A stretch of DNA of 40,839 bases, taken from assembly GCA_036336795.1 (NCBI GenBank), contig JAYZFL010000009.1, forward strand, positions 1 through 40,839, given 5' to 3'. Below are positions 15,821 to 23,821 of the stretch, one piece after another. This DNA comes from UBA822 sp036336795 (GTDB lineage Bacteria > Gemmatimonadota > Gemmatimonadetes > Longimicrobiales > Gaopeijiaceae). Under the pieces are notes generated by a model. That model worked only from the letters and a program-made list of their open reading frames with translations, was not told the origin of the DNA and made no database searches. The translations under genes were made by a program, and so were the position numbers. Each line of letters starts with the position of its first letter. Positions within the stretch are counted from its first letter, which is position 1.

Positions 15821-17512
15821 TTACCGCAACGTAACTCCGTCGCTCACAGGGGTTCCCGGCGTGTAGCCTCTTCCGAGGAGCACAGTTCCGGGCCGGGCAC
15901 CCGTATGCTCTCCCTCATCAATCACGAGGGTTCCGTTGACAATGACGTAGGGAATCCCAACCGGATAAGATTTGGGGTTCTCGAACGAGTTAGTCTCAGC
16001 GACTCCGTCTGGATCAAAGAGCACGATGTCAGCGACGAAGTCCTCCCGTAGCTGCCCCCGATCCCGCAACCCGAGAATCTGGGCTGGGAGTGAAGTCATC
16101 TTGCGAACCGCTTCCTCGAGCGTGAGGATGCCTTCATCACGCACGTAGTGTCCGAGCACGCGGGGCACTGTTCCGTAGTTGCGAGGATGCGGGACCCCTG
16201 GAGCGTCTAGGTTAATCGCGGATCCATCGCTTGCGTGAGCCATCCAGGGCTGCTGCATTGCTAGACGCACGTCCTCCTCGGACATCGCGTGGAAGATGCC
16301 GCTTATGCCACCGCCCTCCTTGGCCATGAGGTCGATGGCCACGTCGGCAGGATCCGTTACACCTAGCGAGGACGCGATCTCTTTGATAGTCATACCCTCG
16401 TATTTCTTGACGTCCGGTTGGTTGGCTCTGGCAAGGACAATGCCTTCCCACCAACCATGCTCCTCAGCCCAGGCGATGAAGTCGGGATCGGCCTTGATCT
16501 GTTCCCGCAGAGATTCGTCCCGGAGTCTCGCAGCGAACTCATCTGGACCACCCTCTCTCACCCAGAGAGGGAAAAATGAGCTCCAACCGTGGAACATCGC
16601 GGTATAGGGATACTGGTTGGCTGTGACATCCAGTCCGCGGTTTCTCGCCTCTTCAACCTGAGTGATAAAGTCGTTGATCGTTCCCCAATTCCCGCGCGCT
16701 CTCACCTTGAAATGAAACAGGTGCACGGGCATCCGAGCTTCTTCGGCGACCCGGATCGCAAAATCAATCTCCTTTTCCTGCTCGTATCCTTCACTTCCGT
16801 GATGGGACGTGTAGTTGCCACCGTAGGTTGCGACAACCTTGGCAAGCTCGAGGACCTCGTCGGGATGCTGAGGACCTCCGCTTCCGAATCGGGTGACGAG
16901 ACCCCAAGCGCCCTCTTCCATTGAACGGGCCGTAAGCTTTTTCATCTGCTCCAGCTCATCCCGGGTCGCTGGACTCTCGTCAAATCCTTTGATCACACGC
17001 CGCACCTGATGATAAGAGACGTGCGTGATGAGGTTCATGGAGATGCCTTGACTTCGCACCCGCTCAAAGTAGCCTGTGAAGGTGGTCCAATCCGCCCGCA
17101 CACCTCCGCGGCCGACTGAGGCGGGCATTCCATCTCTCGGTGCTGGGCTGCTGGACTCACCGGCAATGTCGAGAGTGACGCCCTGTCGGACCTTGCTCTG
17201 AGCCGTGCCATCCGCCAGAAGCTGAGAATCAGAGTGGGTGTGCAGGTCGATGAAACCGGGGGCAACCACCAGGCCGGTCGCATCGATGACACGGTTCGCA
17301 TCTGCATTCGCAAGCTGTCCCACGGTCGCGATCCGCCCGTCGCGGACGCCCACGTCAGCGTAGATCCAGGGATTACCGGTCCCGTCGACAACTCGTCCAC
17401 CGCGGATCAGAAGATCGTAGCTCGATGGTTCGACCTGAGCCTGAAGTTCGACTGGGAGATTTCCCAGGAGAAAGGCCAGCGTGAGAACCAAGGGCGTGTT
17501 TTGGGCAGTCAT
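15821..17512 (-). CDS. N-acyl-D-amino-acid deacylase family amidohydrolase, exported
   Basis: Metal-dependent amidohydrolase, 563 residues from the ATG at 17512, which has AAGGAG 8 bases upstream; a longer frame from 17557 lacks this site. It has a Sec signal peptide (LVLTLAFLLGNLPVELQAQ). The first metal motif is GFIDLHTHSDSQLL, further His residues are in NYTSHHGSEG and MPVHLFHFKVR, and the catalytic Asp is in HASDGSAINLDAPG. The C-terminus has the family's small beta domain (GQLREDFVADIVLFDPDGV). The Cys that bridges or ligates metal in characterised D-aminoacylases is not visible after the first strand, where the sequence reads GVTLDIAGESSSPAP; other family members also vary there. The role is probably hydrolysis of N-acyl amino acids or related cyclic amides outside the cytoplasm. 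Confidence 0.85.
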   Translation of the reverse strand: MTAQNTPLVLTLAFLLGNLPVELQAQVEPSSYDLLIRGGRVVDGTGNPWIYADVGVRDGRIATVGQLANADANRVIDATGLVVAPGFIDLHTHSDSQLLADGTAQSKVRQGVTLDIAGESSSPAPRDGMPASVGRGGVRADWTTFTGYFERVRSQGISMNLITHVSYHQVRRVIKGFDESPATRDELEQMKKLTARSMEEGAWGLVTRFGSGGPQHPDEVLELAKVVATYGGNYTSHHGSEGYEQEKEIDFAIRVAEEARMPVHLFHFKVRARGNWGTINDFITQVEEARNRGLDVTANQYPYTAMFHGWSSFFPLWVREGGPDEFAARLRDESLREQIKADPDFIAWAEEHGWWEGIVLARANQPDVKKYEGMTIKEIASSLGVTDPADVAIDLMAKEGGGISGIFHAMSEEDVRLAMQQPWMAHASDGSAINLDAPGVPHPRNYGTVPRVLGHYVRDEGILTLEEAVRKMTSLPAQILGLRDRGQLREDFVADIVLFDPDGVAETNSFENPKSYPVGIPYVIVNGTLVIDEGEHTGARPGTVLLGRGYTPGTPVSDGVTLR

Positions 17513-17638
17513 GGTCTCGGCTCCTTCGAAGCAGTCAGGGTTTGATACTGGGAACATCGCCCGCTTCGACTCTCCTCGCTACCTTGGTCTCTGATCGGAG
17601 TTGTTAGGGGTACGTCCCGCTACGCAGGGAGGTTGGCC

Positions 17639-19291
17639 ATGTCTATACGACGTGATCTTGAGGCTCACGGCCACGCGAGAATCGCTAGATCCAACTCGAT
17701 GGAGCGAAGGCGCTTCTTGAAAGTGGCTGCTGCTGTGGCCACGGCGAGTGGAGTCCGCCCCGGCGCGCTCACTGCAGAGGATGGTCGGCAGCCCTTCTCT
17801 CTCCAAGAGGCACAGGAATCGCTGGTCCCTTTAGGTAACGGAGAGCCGCCCGCGTTACAGTTCCAAGCCTACCCGGGTGGAACCGGTGCGCTCATCGAGA
17901 GACTTTGGAGGGAGGACGGAGGCATCCCGTGGGGGCGCCAGATGATCAACACGGGGCCGTGGACTGGTCCGGCCCCCACGAACTCGGCCGACATCGCATT
18001 TCTCCCCGCACATCGTTTGGGAGCACTCATCCGTGGTCGAAAGATCACCTCCGAAGAATTGACCGACATCTATCTCGAGCGGATGAAGAAGTACGATCCG
18101 ATCCTGCTTTGCGCTGTGACGATCCTTGAAGACCGAGCTCGTGAGGAGGCTAAGAAGGCTGATGCAGAGCTGAGGGCCGGACGGTGGCGAGGCCCACTGC
18201 ACGGGGTGCCATGGGGGGTTAAGGACCTGTTTTCGGTCACCGGTGCACGGACTACGTGGGGATCGAGCGACTTCGAGAATCAGATGATCAATGAAGATTC
18301 CGAGTTGGTGGTGCGGTTAAGGGAAGCCGGAGCCGTTTTGATTGCCAAGCTGGCGACGGGGGAATTCGCCAGCGGTTCTAACTGGTACCGTGGACAAACA
18401 CGTAACGCGTGGAATCCTGAACAGAGCTCGAGTGGGTCCTCGGCTGGACCGGGCTCTGCTACGGCGGCGGGATTGGTCGGATTTTCAATCGGAACAGAAA
18501 CTCGGGGCTCAATCGTGGGACCCTCACGTCGCGGAGGACTGAGCGCCCTGCGGCCCACCTTCGGCCGGATCAGCCGGCACGGTGGAATGGTTTTGGCGTG
18601 GAGCATGGATAAACCCGGCCCCATGTGCAGAAGTATTGAGGACTGTGCGATTGTCTTCAATGCGATCCACGGATCAGACTCCAAGGATCCAGCCACACTG
18701 ACCGCACCATTCCGTTTCGAGCGTCGGCCGGATCTCTCTCGTATGCGTATCGGTTATACAGAGGACGCACCAGAGGCCTTCGTCGGCAAGCTTCGCGAGC
18801 TCGGTGCAGATCCCAAGCCGATGGCCGAACTCCCCGAGAGTGGCTCTAGTGGCCTCGGAGTAGAATCTTCAGCTGCCTTCGACTTCCATGTTGCTCCCGG
18901 AGGTGTGTTGGAGTCTGTGCCGGAGTCCGCCGAAGGAGAGGAGGCCCGGACGCCGAGGTTCCATCGTGGCCGCACAGTTTTGGCACTCGACTTCATACAG
19001 TCGCAACGGCGGAGGCGAATCCTCATGCAGGAGATGGCGAAGGCGATGGAGGGGTTCGACATGTTCGTTACCGGGTCCGGGGAGACGGGCCTTACGAACG
19101 AGACCGGCCATCCCGCTGCTGTGCTACCATACGATTTCGGGGATGCGAACACTGAAGATGACTTTGATCACGAACAGCCGATCTGTACGACGATCATCGG
19201 GGACCTGTTTGCAGACGACAAGATCTTGAGCGTAGCACACGCATACCAGTCTGTAACCGACTGGCACCAACAACATCCCGATCTAACGTGA
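17639..19291 (+). CDS. Amidase-signature family amidase with Tat signal
   Basis: Amidase of the Ser-cisSer-Lys type, 550 residues. The ATG at 17639 has GGGAGG about 6 bases upstream. A twin-arginine motif (MERRRFLKVAAAVATASG) begins at residue 21, giving a rather long n-region; an in-frame ATG at 17699 would start right at it. Catalytic residues are Lys195 in GVPWGVKDLF, Ser267 in SSGSSAGPGSA and Ser291 in ETRGSIVGPS. The C-terminal half is variable and substrate-defining. A 21 bp gap to the acetamidase/formamidase gene suggests an operon. The substrate is unknown; a small amide or peptide amide in the periplasm is likely. Confidence 0.9.
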   Translation: MSIRRDLEAHGHARIARSNSMERRRFLKVAAAVATASGVRPGALTAEDGRQPFSLQEAQESLVPLGNGEPPALQFQAYPGGTGALIERLWREDGGIPWGRQMINTGPWTGPAPTNSADIAFLPAHRLGALIRGRKITSEELTDIYLERMKKYDPILLCAVTILEDRAREEAKKADAELRAGRWRGPLHGVPWGVKDLFSVTGARTTWGSSDFENQMINEDSELVVRLREAGAVLIAKLATGEFASGSNWYRGQTRNAWNPEQSSSGSSAGPGSATAAGLVGFSIGTETRGSIVGPSRRGGLSALRPTFGRISRHGGMVLAWSMDKPGPMCRSIEDCAIVFNAIHGSDSKDPATLTAPFRFERRPDLSRMRIGYTEDAPEAFVGKLRELGADPKPMAELPESGSSGLGVESSAAFDFHVAPGGVLESVPESAEGEEARTPRFHRGRTVLALDFIQSQRRRRILMQEMAKAMEGFDMFVTGSGETGLTNETGHPAAVLPYDFGDANTEDDFDHEQPICTTIIGDLFADDKILSVAHAYQSVTDWHQQHPDLT

Positions 19292-19312
19292 TGTGAGGGA
19301 GGTGACCTGAAA

Positions 19313-20329
19313 ATGAAATCGAAGTGCGTTTGGTTTCTACTGGCAATGTTTCCGACATCTATTCAGGGACAGACGGGTACGTTACACGCCTTGCCTCTAG
19401 CGCCCTCCAACATCCACTGGGGATTCTATGACGCTTCGCTCGAGCCTGTGGTAACGATCCAGTCTGGAGATAGGGTCTATTTTGAGAATCTACTTGCTCG
19501 CGGACTGGCACGTCTGCGGCTGGCGGGGATTTCGGAAGATCGGTTCCTGCCGTCTATGGTCAATGTCGAAGAACAGGAGACGATCCGTATAGGGGCACAT
19601 CCACTGAATGGTCCGATGTATGTCGAGGGTGCGGAGGCGGGTGACGTGTTGGAGGTTCGCCTCGTCGATATCGGATTCTTGACGGACTACGGGGTCAGCG
19701 GATTCTTGCCCGGAGGAGGTACAATCCCGGCGGATTTTCCCTTGGCCGCACTGCGTGCCTTCGAGATTGATACGATTGCTGGGACCATAACCATGACGGG
19801 TGTCGAAGGTATTGAAATTCCAGCACGCCCGTTTTTTGGATCCATCGGAGTGGCACCTCCTGTCCTCATTGGCCGCATTAATAGCACTGCCCCTGGCTAT
19901 CACGTCGGCAATCTAGACAACAAAGACTTAGTCGAGGGTACGACGATTTTTATGCCTGTGCACGTAGACGGGGCGCTGCTCTCCATCGGTGACGGACACG
20001 CGGCTCAGGGTGACGGAGAGGTGACAGGGACTGCCATCGAAACGTCTCTATACGGAACAATCGAAGTGATTCTCCACAAGGACCGAAGCCTCCAGTGGCC
20101 CCGTGCGGAGACTCCGACCCACTACATGTCCATGGGATTGGATCCTGATCTCGACGAGGCGGCTCGGATGGCCACGCGTGAGATGGTTAGCTTTCTCGTG
20201 GATGTCAAAGGGATGGAGCGAGGGGATGCGTACATCCTATGCTCGGTTGCACTCAATCTACGTGTCACCCAACTCGTTGACGGTACGAAAGGCGTCCACG
20301 GAATGCTAGCCAAGTCACTGTTTCCGTGA
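19313..20329 (+). CDS. Acetamidase/formamidase family protein, exported
   Basis: 338-residue protein of the FmdA/AmdA family, which hydrolyses formamide, acetamide and related short amides to ammonia and the acid. It has a Sec signal peptide (FLLAMFPTSIQGQ). Family segments include HWGFYDASLEPVVTIQSGD near 35-53, GPMYVEGAEAGDVLEVRLVD, the GGG turn (FLPGGGTIPADFP), the IEIPARPFFGSIGVAPP region and MPVHVDGALLSIGDGHAAQGDGE, which holds the conserved Asp/His set. GGAGGTGA lies about 9 bases upstream of the ATG. It follows the Tat amidase by 21 bp. Known FmdA proteins are cytoplasmic, so an exported form fits the other exported amide hydrolases here. A 10-base palindrome (20328-20337) overlaps the stop. 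Confidence 0.87.
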   Translation: MKSKCVWFLLAMFPTSIQGQTGTLHALPLAPSNIHWGFYDASLEPVVTIQSGDRVYFENLLARGLARLRLAGISEDRFLPSMVNVEEQETIRIGAHPLNGPMYVEGAEAGDVLEVRLVDIGFLTDYGVSGFLPGGGTIPADFPLAALRAFEIDTIAGTITMTGVEGIEIPARPFFGSIGVAPPVLIGRINSTAPGYHVGNLDNKDLVEGTTIFMPVHVDGALLSIGDGHAAQGDGEVTGTAIETSLYGTIEVILHKDRSLQWPRAETPTHYMSMGLDPDLDEAARMATREMVSFLVDVKGMERGDAYILCSVALNLRVTQLVDGTKGVHGMLAKSLFP

Positions 20330-20467
20330 AACGTTTCCCAGTATCTGTCCATCGGCACATATAGTTGTTTGCCCCACCCCGGTTCACGATCTAGTTTGTG
20401 CCAGAAGGTTGACGGGGAGGGGAAGACCCACCACCGCGACTGATCTTCCAAAAGGGGGGTACCCGCC

Positions 20468-21175
20468 GTGAAGCTCTCTCGACGAGATGCGATCCGAGTC
20501 TCTGGAACCACTATGGCAGGCTTGTCCATGGGGGTCGTGAATCCGAATGAAATGCTGGGCCAGGGCGAAGCCCAGGAATGGCCGGACCACCTTGAGACGG
20601 TTGAGCTGCCAGGGGGCTTCCCTGTGGATTTGCCACTGAACCCCGATGGCTCGGCTCCCGAGCACCCGGAATCGGAGGCAGGTGAGATTGAGGGGCGCCT
20701 CATGTGGAGGACCCCGGATCGCACCACGCCGGAGATCGAGTACGACTACACGAAGATGGCGATCCGAGTCAACACGCGCGGGCTGGGCACCAAGCGCGGG
20801 ACCCTTCGGTTCAGCGACTTGGAGCCCCTGCCTCGGGTCTCGCATACGTATTTGATGCAATGCGGTGCACCCCTGCCTAGTGGCGTAGTGAAATGGACGG
20901 GCGTGCGCTTCACCGACTTCGCGGACATGCTGGGCCTGATCCCCGGAGCCCACTATTGCCGCCTCACCGCGTCGGACGGCCACTACGTGGACGAGTCCGT
21001 GGAGGAGCTCCGCCATCCGCAAGTGATGCTCGCGTGGCTCATGAACGACGAGCCGATTCCGCCACGACACGGAGCGCCCCTGCGCCTGGTCGTTCCCTTC
21101 CGATACGGCAACCGGAGCATCAAGGCGATCACCGACATCATGTTCGCTACCCCGGGACTGCCTCGGCCGGCTTAA
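20468..21175 (+). CDS. Small Tat-exported molybdopterin oxidoreductase (sulfite oxidase fold)
   Basis: 235-residue protein with a GTG start preceded by a GGGGGG run. The N-terminus is a twin-arginine signal (KLSRRDAIRVSGTTMAG). The rest is a compact sulfite-oxidase-type molybdenum domain: the likely Mo-ligand Cys in TYLMQCGAPLPSG, then VKWTGVRFTDFADMLG, and the C-terminal HGAPLRLVVPFRYGNRSIK. It lacks the C-terminal dimerisation domain of SoxC/SorA and is shorter than MsrP. The substrate is unknown. It lies on the same strand 138 bp after the formamidase gene. No haem or membrane partner is adjacent, though class I and II cytochromes are elsewhere in the window. Confidence 0.82.
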   Translation: MKLSRRDAIRVSGTTMAGLSMGVVNPNEMLGQGEAQEWPDHLETVELPGGFPVDLPLNPDGSAPEHPESEAGEIEGRLMWRTPDRTTPEIEYDYTKMAIRVNTRGLGTKRGTLRFSDLEPLPRVSHTYLMQCGAPLPSGVVKWTGVRFTDFADMLGLIPGAHYCRLTASDGHYVDESVEELRHPQVMLAWLMNDEPIPPRHGAPLRLVVPFRYGNRSIKAITDIMFATPGLPRPA

Positions 21176-21187
21176 CTACGAGAGCGG

Positions 21188-21204
21188 CGGTATTGCCGAT
21201 ACCG
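21188..21204. terminator. Short hairpin between convergent genes
   Basis: CGGTAT at 21188-21193 and ATACCG at 21199-21204 pair perfectly around a 5-base loop. It lies between the stop of the molybdopterin gene (21175) and that of the convergent DUF5818-like gene (21239). There is no T-run, so a terminator role is only suggested by position. Confidence 0.35.
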
Positions 21205-21238
21205 AGGAGCGGCTGAGGGCGTTGGTACACCCACGGTC

Positions 21239-21796
21239 CTAGGTGGGTCGGATTCCCAGAACCTGAACTACCAGGCCCTCTGAACACGCAGGGTCTTCGA
21301 CGTGGATTCCCGTGACCTGCACGGTCGTACCAGGCTCGTATGTTTGTGTTAACGCTGTGAGACTATAAAGGCGGTCTTCACTCGTACGCATAGCGGTGCA
21401 GGCCTTCCCCTCGTCCGAGATTTCGCCCTCGATCGTGAAGACGCCACCTTGGTCTGTGACGTGAAACTCTCCGGAGAACGCGAAGGGTTGCTGTCGCTCG
21501 TCGTCGTGCGCGATAAAGAAGAAGTGCCTCAAGCCTTGAGTGGCCCACGACGGGATTTGCACTGTTGTGATCAGGAATCCATTCCCGTCCGTGTCTACCA
21601 GACTGAGCAGCTCTTGGTTTCCGCCCAGCGCTCCGAAACCAATATGTACTGAGGTCTCAGGGGGGAGTCGACCCATCTCAACAGTCACCAGCCGCCCAGG
21701 CGGACCCGTGGGAGGAGATATGGAAGGCCCCATTTCCTGCACAGGGCGTCGGCCTAATCTCGAGATATACATGCGAGTTCCATCGCGTGGGCGCAC
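21239..21796 (-). CDS. Predicted two-domain beta-rich protein, IPT-like plus DUF5818-like
   Basis: 185-residue protein of unknown function. Residues 25-110 resemble an immunoglobulin/IPT-type sheet (SISPPTGPPGRLVTVEMGRLPPETSVHIGF), seen in many secreted proteins. Residues 115-185 match the DUF5818 pattern: FTIEGEISDEGKACTAMRT, YEPGTTVQVTGI, a second Cys in DPACSEGL, and VVQVLGIRP. The two Cys may form a disulfide, which suggests a periplasmic location. No signal peptide is visible at the N-terminus (MRPRDGTRMYISR), so the start may be wrong, part of the 5' end may be lost, or the secretion signal may be in another frame. It is convergent with the molybdopterin gene and divergent from the M28 peptidase. 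Confidence 0.6.
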   Translation of the reverse strand: MRPRDGTRMYISRLGRRPVQEMGPSISPPTGPPGRLVTVEMGRLPPETSVHIGFGALGGNQELLSLVDTDGNGFLITTVQIPSWATQGLRHFFFIAHDDERQQPFAFSGEFHVTDQGGVFTIEGEISDEGKACTAMRTSEDRLYSLTALTQTYEPGTTVQVTGIHVEDPACSEGLVVQVLGIRPT

Positions 21797-21916
21797 GGAT
21801 TACAATTGAGCTGGCCGCGAAGCGGATGCCAGCAGCGCCAAGATCGCATCGCGGCTTACACATTTCAAGAGAAATGAGAGGCGGATCCGGAGAATCACGT
21901 TGTTTGTCCGGACGGC

Positions 21917-21945
21917 TTGGGATATCCGTGACGGCTCGCTATACT
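21917..21945 (+). promoter_or_regulatory. Candidate sigma70-type promoter for the M28 peptidase gene
   Basis: TTGGGA at 21917-21922 and TATACT at 21940-21945 are separated by exactly 17 bases, matching 4/6 and 5/6 of the consensus boxes. The site lies about 50 bp upstream of the peptidase start with a good ribosome site between. Confidence 0.5.
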
Positions 21946-21998
21946 GGCGGTGATGCACGAGGTTGCTGCTGGGTAGGCTATCAAACACAGGAGATTCC

Positions 21999-23696
21999 AT
22001 GCGTGTGATCGCGAGACGAGCTGCGGTTCTGATGACCTTTTTGGGGATCGTTGCGCTGACTACTACCTCCTGCAGTTTGGAGGTTGGAGCGGACAATCCG
22101 GCCTCTGCTAACCTATCCAGTGACGAAGTTGCAGCAGCATTGCAGGCAATCCAACCGCAGGCGATCGAAGCGCATATTCGATTCCTGGCCGATGACCTCC
22201 TAGAAGGGCGTGCTCCTGGGAACCGGGGATTTGAGATCGCCTCCCGCTACGTCGAGACCCATTTTCGTTCACTCGGTCTTACGCCAGCCGGTCTTGCTGG
22301 GGGGTTTTCTCAACCTGTACCGCTGCGGCAGAGCATTATTGTCGAGGATCAGAGTCGGGTATCTGTTATACTCGATGGAGAGGAGACGTCCCTCATCTAT
22401 GCTGAAGACTACATTCTGAGTCCGAGCGCCAGCCAACCCGAGGTCAATGTTAGCGGACCATTAGTATTCGTCGGCTTTGGGGTCGTGGCTCCCGAACTCG
22501 AATACGACGACTATGGATCGATGGATGTGCGGGGCAAGGTTGTCGCTTACTTGAGCGGGGCTCCAGTAACGTTTCCGAGCAACCAACGAGCTTTCTACTC
22601 GTCTGGGTCGGTTAAGCGTGAGGAGGCCCGAGCACGTGGCGCAATCGGAGTCGTGTCCTTCACCTCCCCGGACGATCCCCGATTTCGTTGGCAGGTTTCG
22701 ATCAATCGATCAAAGCGCGGTGCCTTCAGTTGGTTGGATCAAAACGGTCAGCCGAATGTTGCCGCCGGAATTGATGCCACAGCTTCTCTGAACCACTCAG
22801 GCGTTGCACGCCTCTTCCGGGGTTCCCCCGTGTCCTTGGATGATATGTTTGCTGCGGCCGAGAGTGGGACTCTACGACCTTTTGATCTACCGGGTGTGGT
22901 CCGGATTCGGACGACAAGTCGTCATCGGACGATTCAAAGCGCAAACGTCGTGGCTAAGCTGGAGGGAAGTGACCCGAATCTAAGAGACGAGCACGTGGTG
23001 TATGTTGCGCACATCGATCACTTCGGTATAGGTGAACCGATGGAGGGAGATGCCATATACAATGGGGCACATGATAACGCTTCAGGTGTCTCGATCCTTA
23101 TGGAAATCGCTCGTGCATACACGGCACTGCCGGAAGCGCCCAGGCGATCCATACTCTTCTTGGGAGTGACCGCGGAAGAGTGGGGGTTGTTGGGCTCCGA
23201 CTATTTCGTAAGACACCCGACTGTACCTGCCGAAAATCTTGTGGCGGACTTCTCGCTGGATATGCCTTTTCTCTTCCATCCACTTCTCGACATTGTGCCC
23301 TATGGAGCCGAGCACTCGAGCTTGTCGGAGGCGGTCGGATTGGCCGCAGAGCACCTCGGCCTTGAGATCGGTTTGGATCCAATTCCTGAGCAGGTGCTTT
23401 TTATCCGCAGTGACCACTTCAGTTTCGTTCGGCAAGGGATCCCATCTCTTTTCATCAAAAGCGGTTTTGAGACCGGTGATCCTTCAATGGATGGATCGGC
23501 GATCAACGCCGCCTGGCGAGTAGATTTCTATCACACGCCCAGAGACGAGCCTGACCAGGGCTTCGACTTTGGTGCCGGAGCGGATCACGCCCGCATCAAC
23601 TTCCTGACGGGCTTTCTCGTGGCCAACGCGGACAACCGCCCGACTTGGAACGAAGGTGACTTCTTTGGGAATAAATTCGGCCAGCCACGGCCCTGA
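21999..23696 (+). CDS. M28-family zinc aminopeptidase, exported
   Basis: Di-zinc peptidase of family M28 with an inserted PA domain, 565 residues. The ATG at 21999 has CAGGAG 5 bases upstream. The N-terminus has a hydrophobic signal ending TTTSC (Cys25), a weak lipobox, so it is exported and perhaps lipid-anchored. Residues 150-260 are PA-like (GPLVFVGFGVVAPELEYDDYG, then RGKVVAY and EEARARGAIGVV). Metal and catalytic residues are present: His338/Asp340 in YVAHIDHFG, Asp359 in GAHDNASG, Glu393/Glu394 in TAEEWGLLG, Asp421 in FSLDM and His473 in RSDHFSF. It releases N-terminal amino acids from peptides outside the inner membrane. The NosR-like gene follows on the same strand after about 125 bp. 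Confidence 0.93.
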   Translation: MRVIARRAAVLMTFLGIVALTTTSCSLEVGADNPASANLSSDEVAAALQAIQPQAIEAHIRFLADDLLEGRAPGNRGFEIASRYVETHFRSLGLTPAGLAGGFSQPVPLRQSIIVEDQSRVSVILDGEETSLIYAEDYILSPSASQPEVNVSGPLVFVGFGVVAPELEYDDYGSMDVRGKVVAYLSGAPVTFPSNQRAFYSSGSVKREEARARGAIGVVSFTSPDDPRFRWQVSINRSKRGAFSWLDQNGQPNVAAGIDATASLNHSGVARLFRGSPVSLDDMFAAAESGTLRPFDLPGVVRIRTTSRHRTIQSANVVAKLEGSDPNLRDEHVVYVAHIDHFGIGEPMEGDAIYNGAHDNASGVSILMEIARAYTALPEAPRRSILFLGVTAEEWGLLGSDYFVRHPTVPAENLVADFSLDMPFLFHPLLDIVPYGAEHSSLSEAVGLAAEHLGLEIGLDPIPEQVLFIRSDHFSFVRQGIPSLFIKSGFETGDPSMDGSAINAAWRVDFYHTPRDEPDQGFDFGAGADHARINFLTGFLVANADNRPTWNEGDFFGNKFGQPRP

Positions 23697-23821
23697 CTCG
23701 TTTCCTTTGATCGGTATCCGTTGCCCAACTGCGCTGCTGGTTGGGTCAGTATCAATGTCTTGGACGTGCGACAATGGGTGAGGTCTTAGATGAATCTGGG
23801 TACATCGCTCGAGCACCTGTG

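Noticed and set aside
20328..20337. GAAACGTTTC palindrome at the formamidase stop
   Set aside because: It is only ten bases, has no loop or T-run, and is compatible with chance.
20384..21070. Long open frame on the minus strand opposite the molybdopterin gene
   Set aside because: It is antisense to a gene with a Tat signal and Mo-ligand Cys, has an atypical composition and no domain features.
23724..23745. CCCAAC/GTTGGG inverted repeat after the M28 gene as a terminator
   Set aside because: The stem is only 6 bases with a 10-base loop and no T-run follows, so it is too weak to call.
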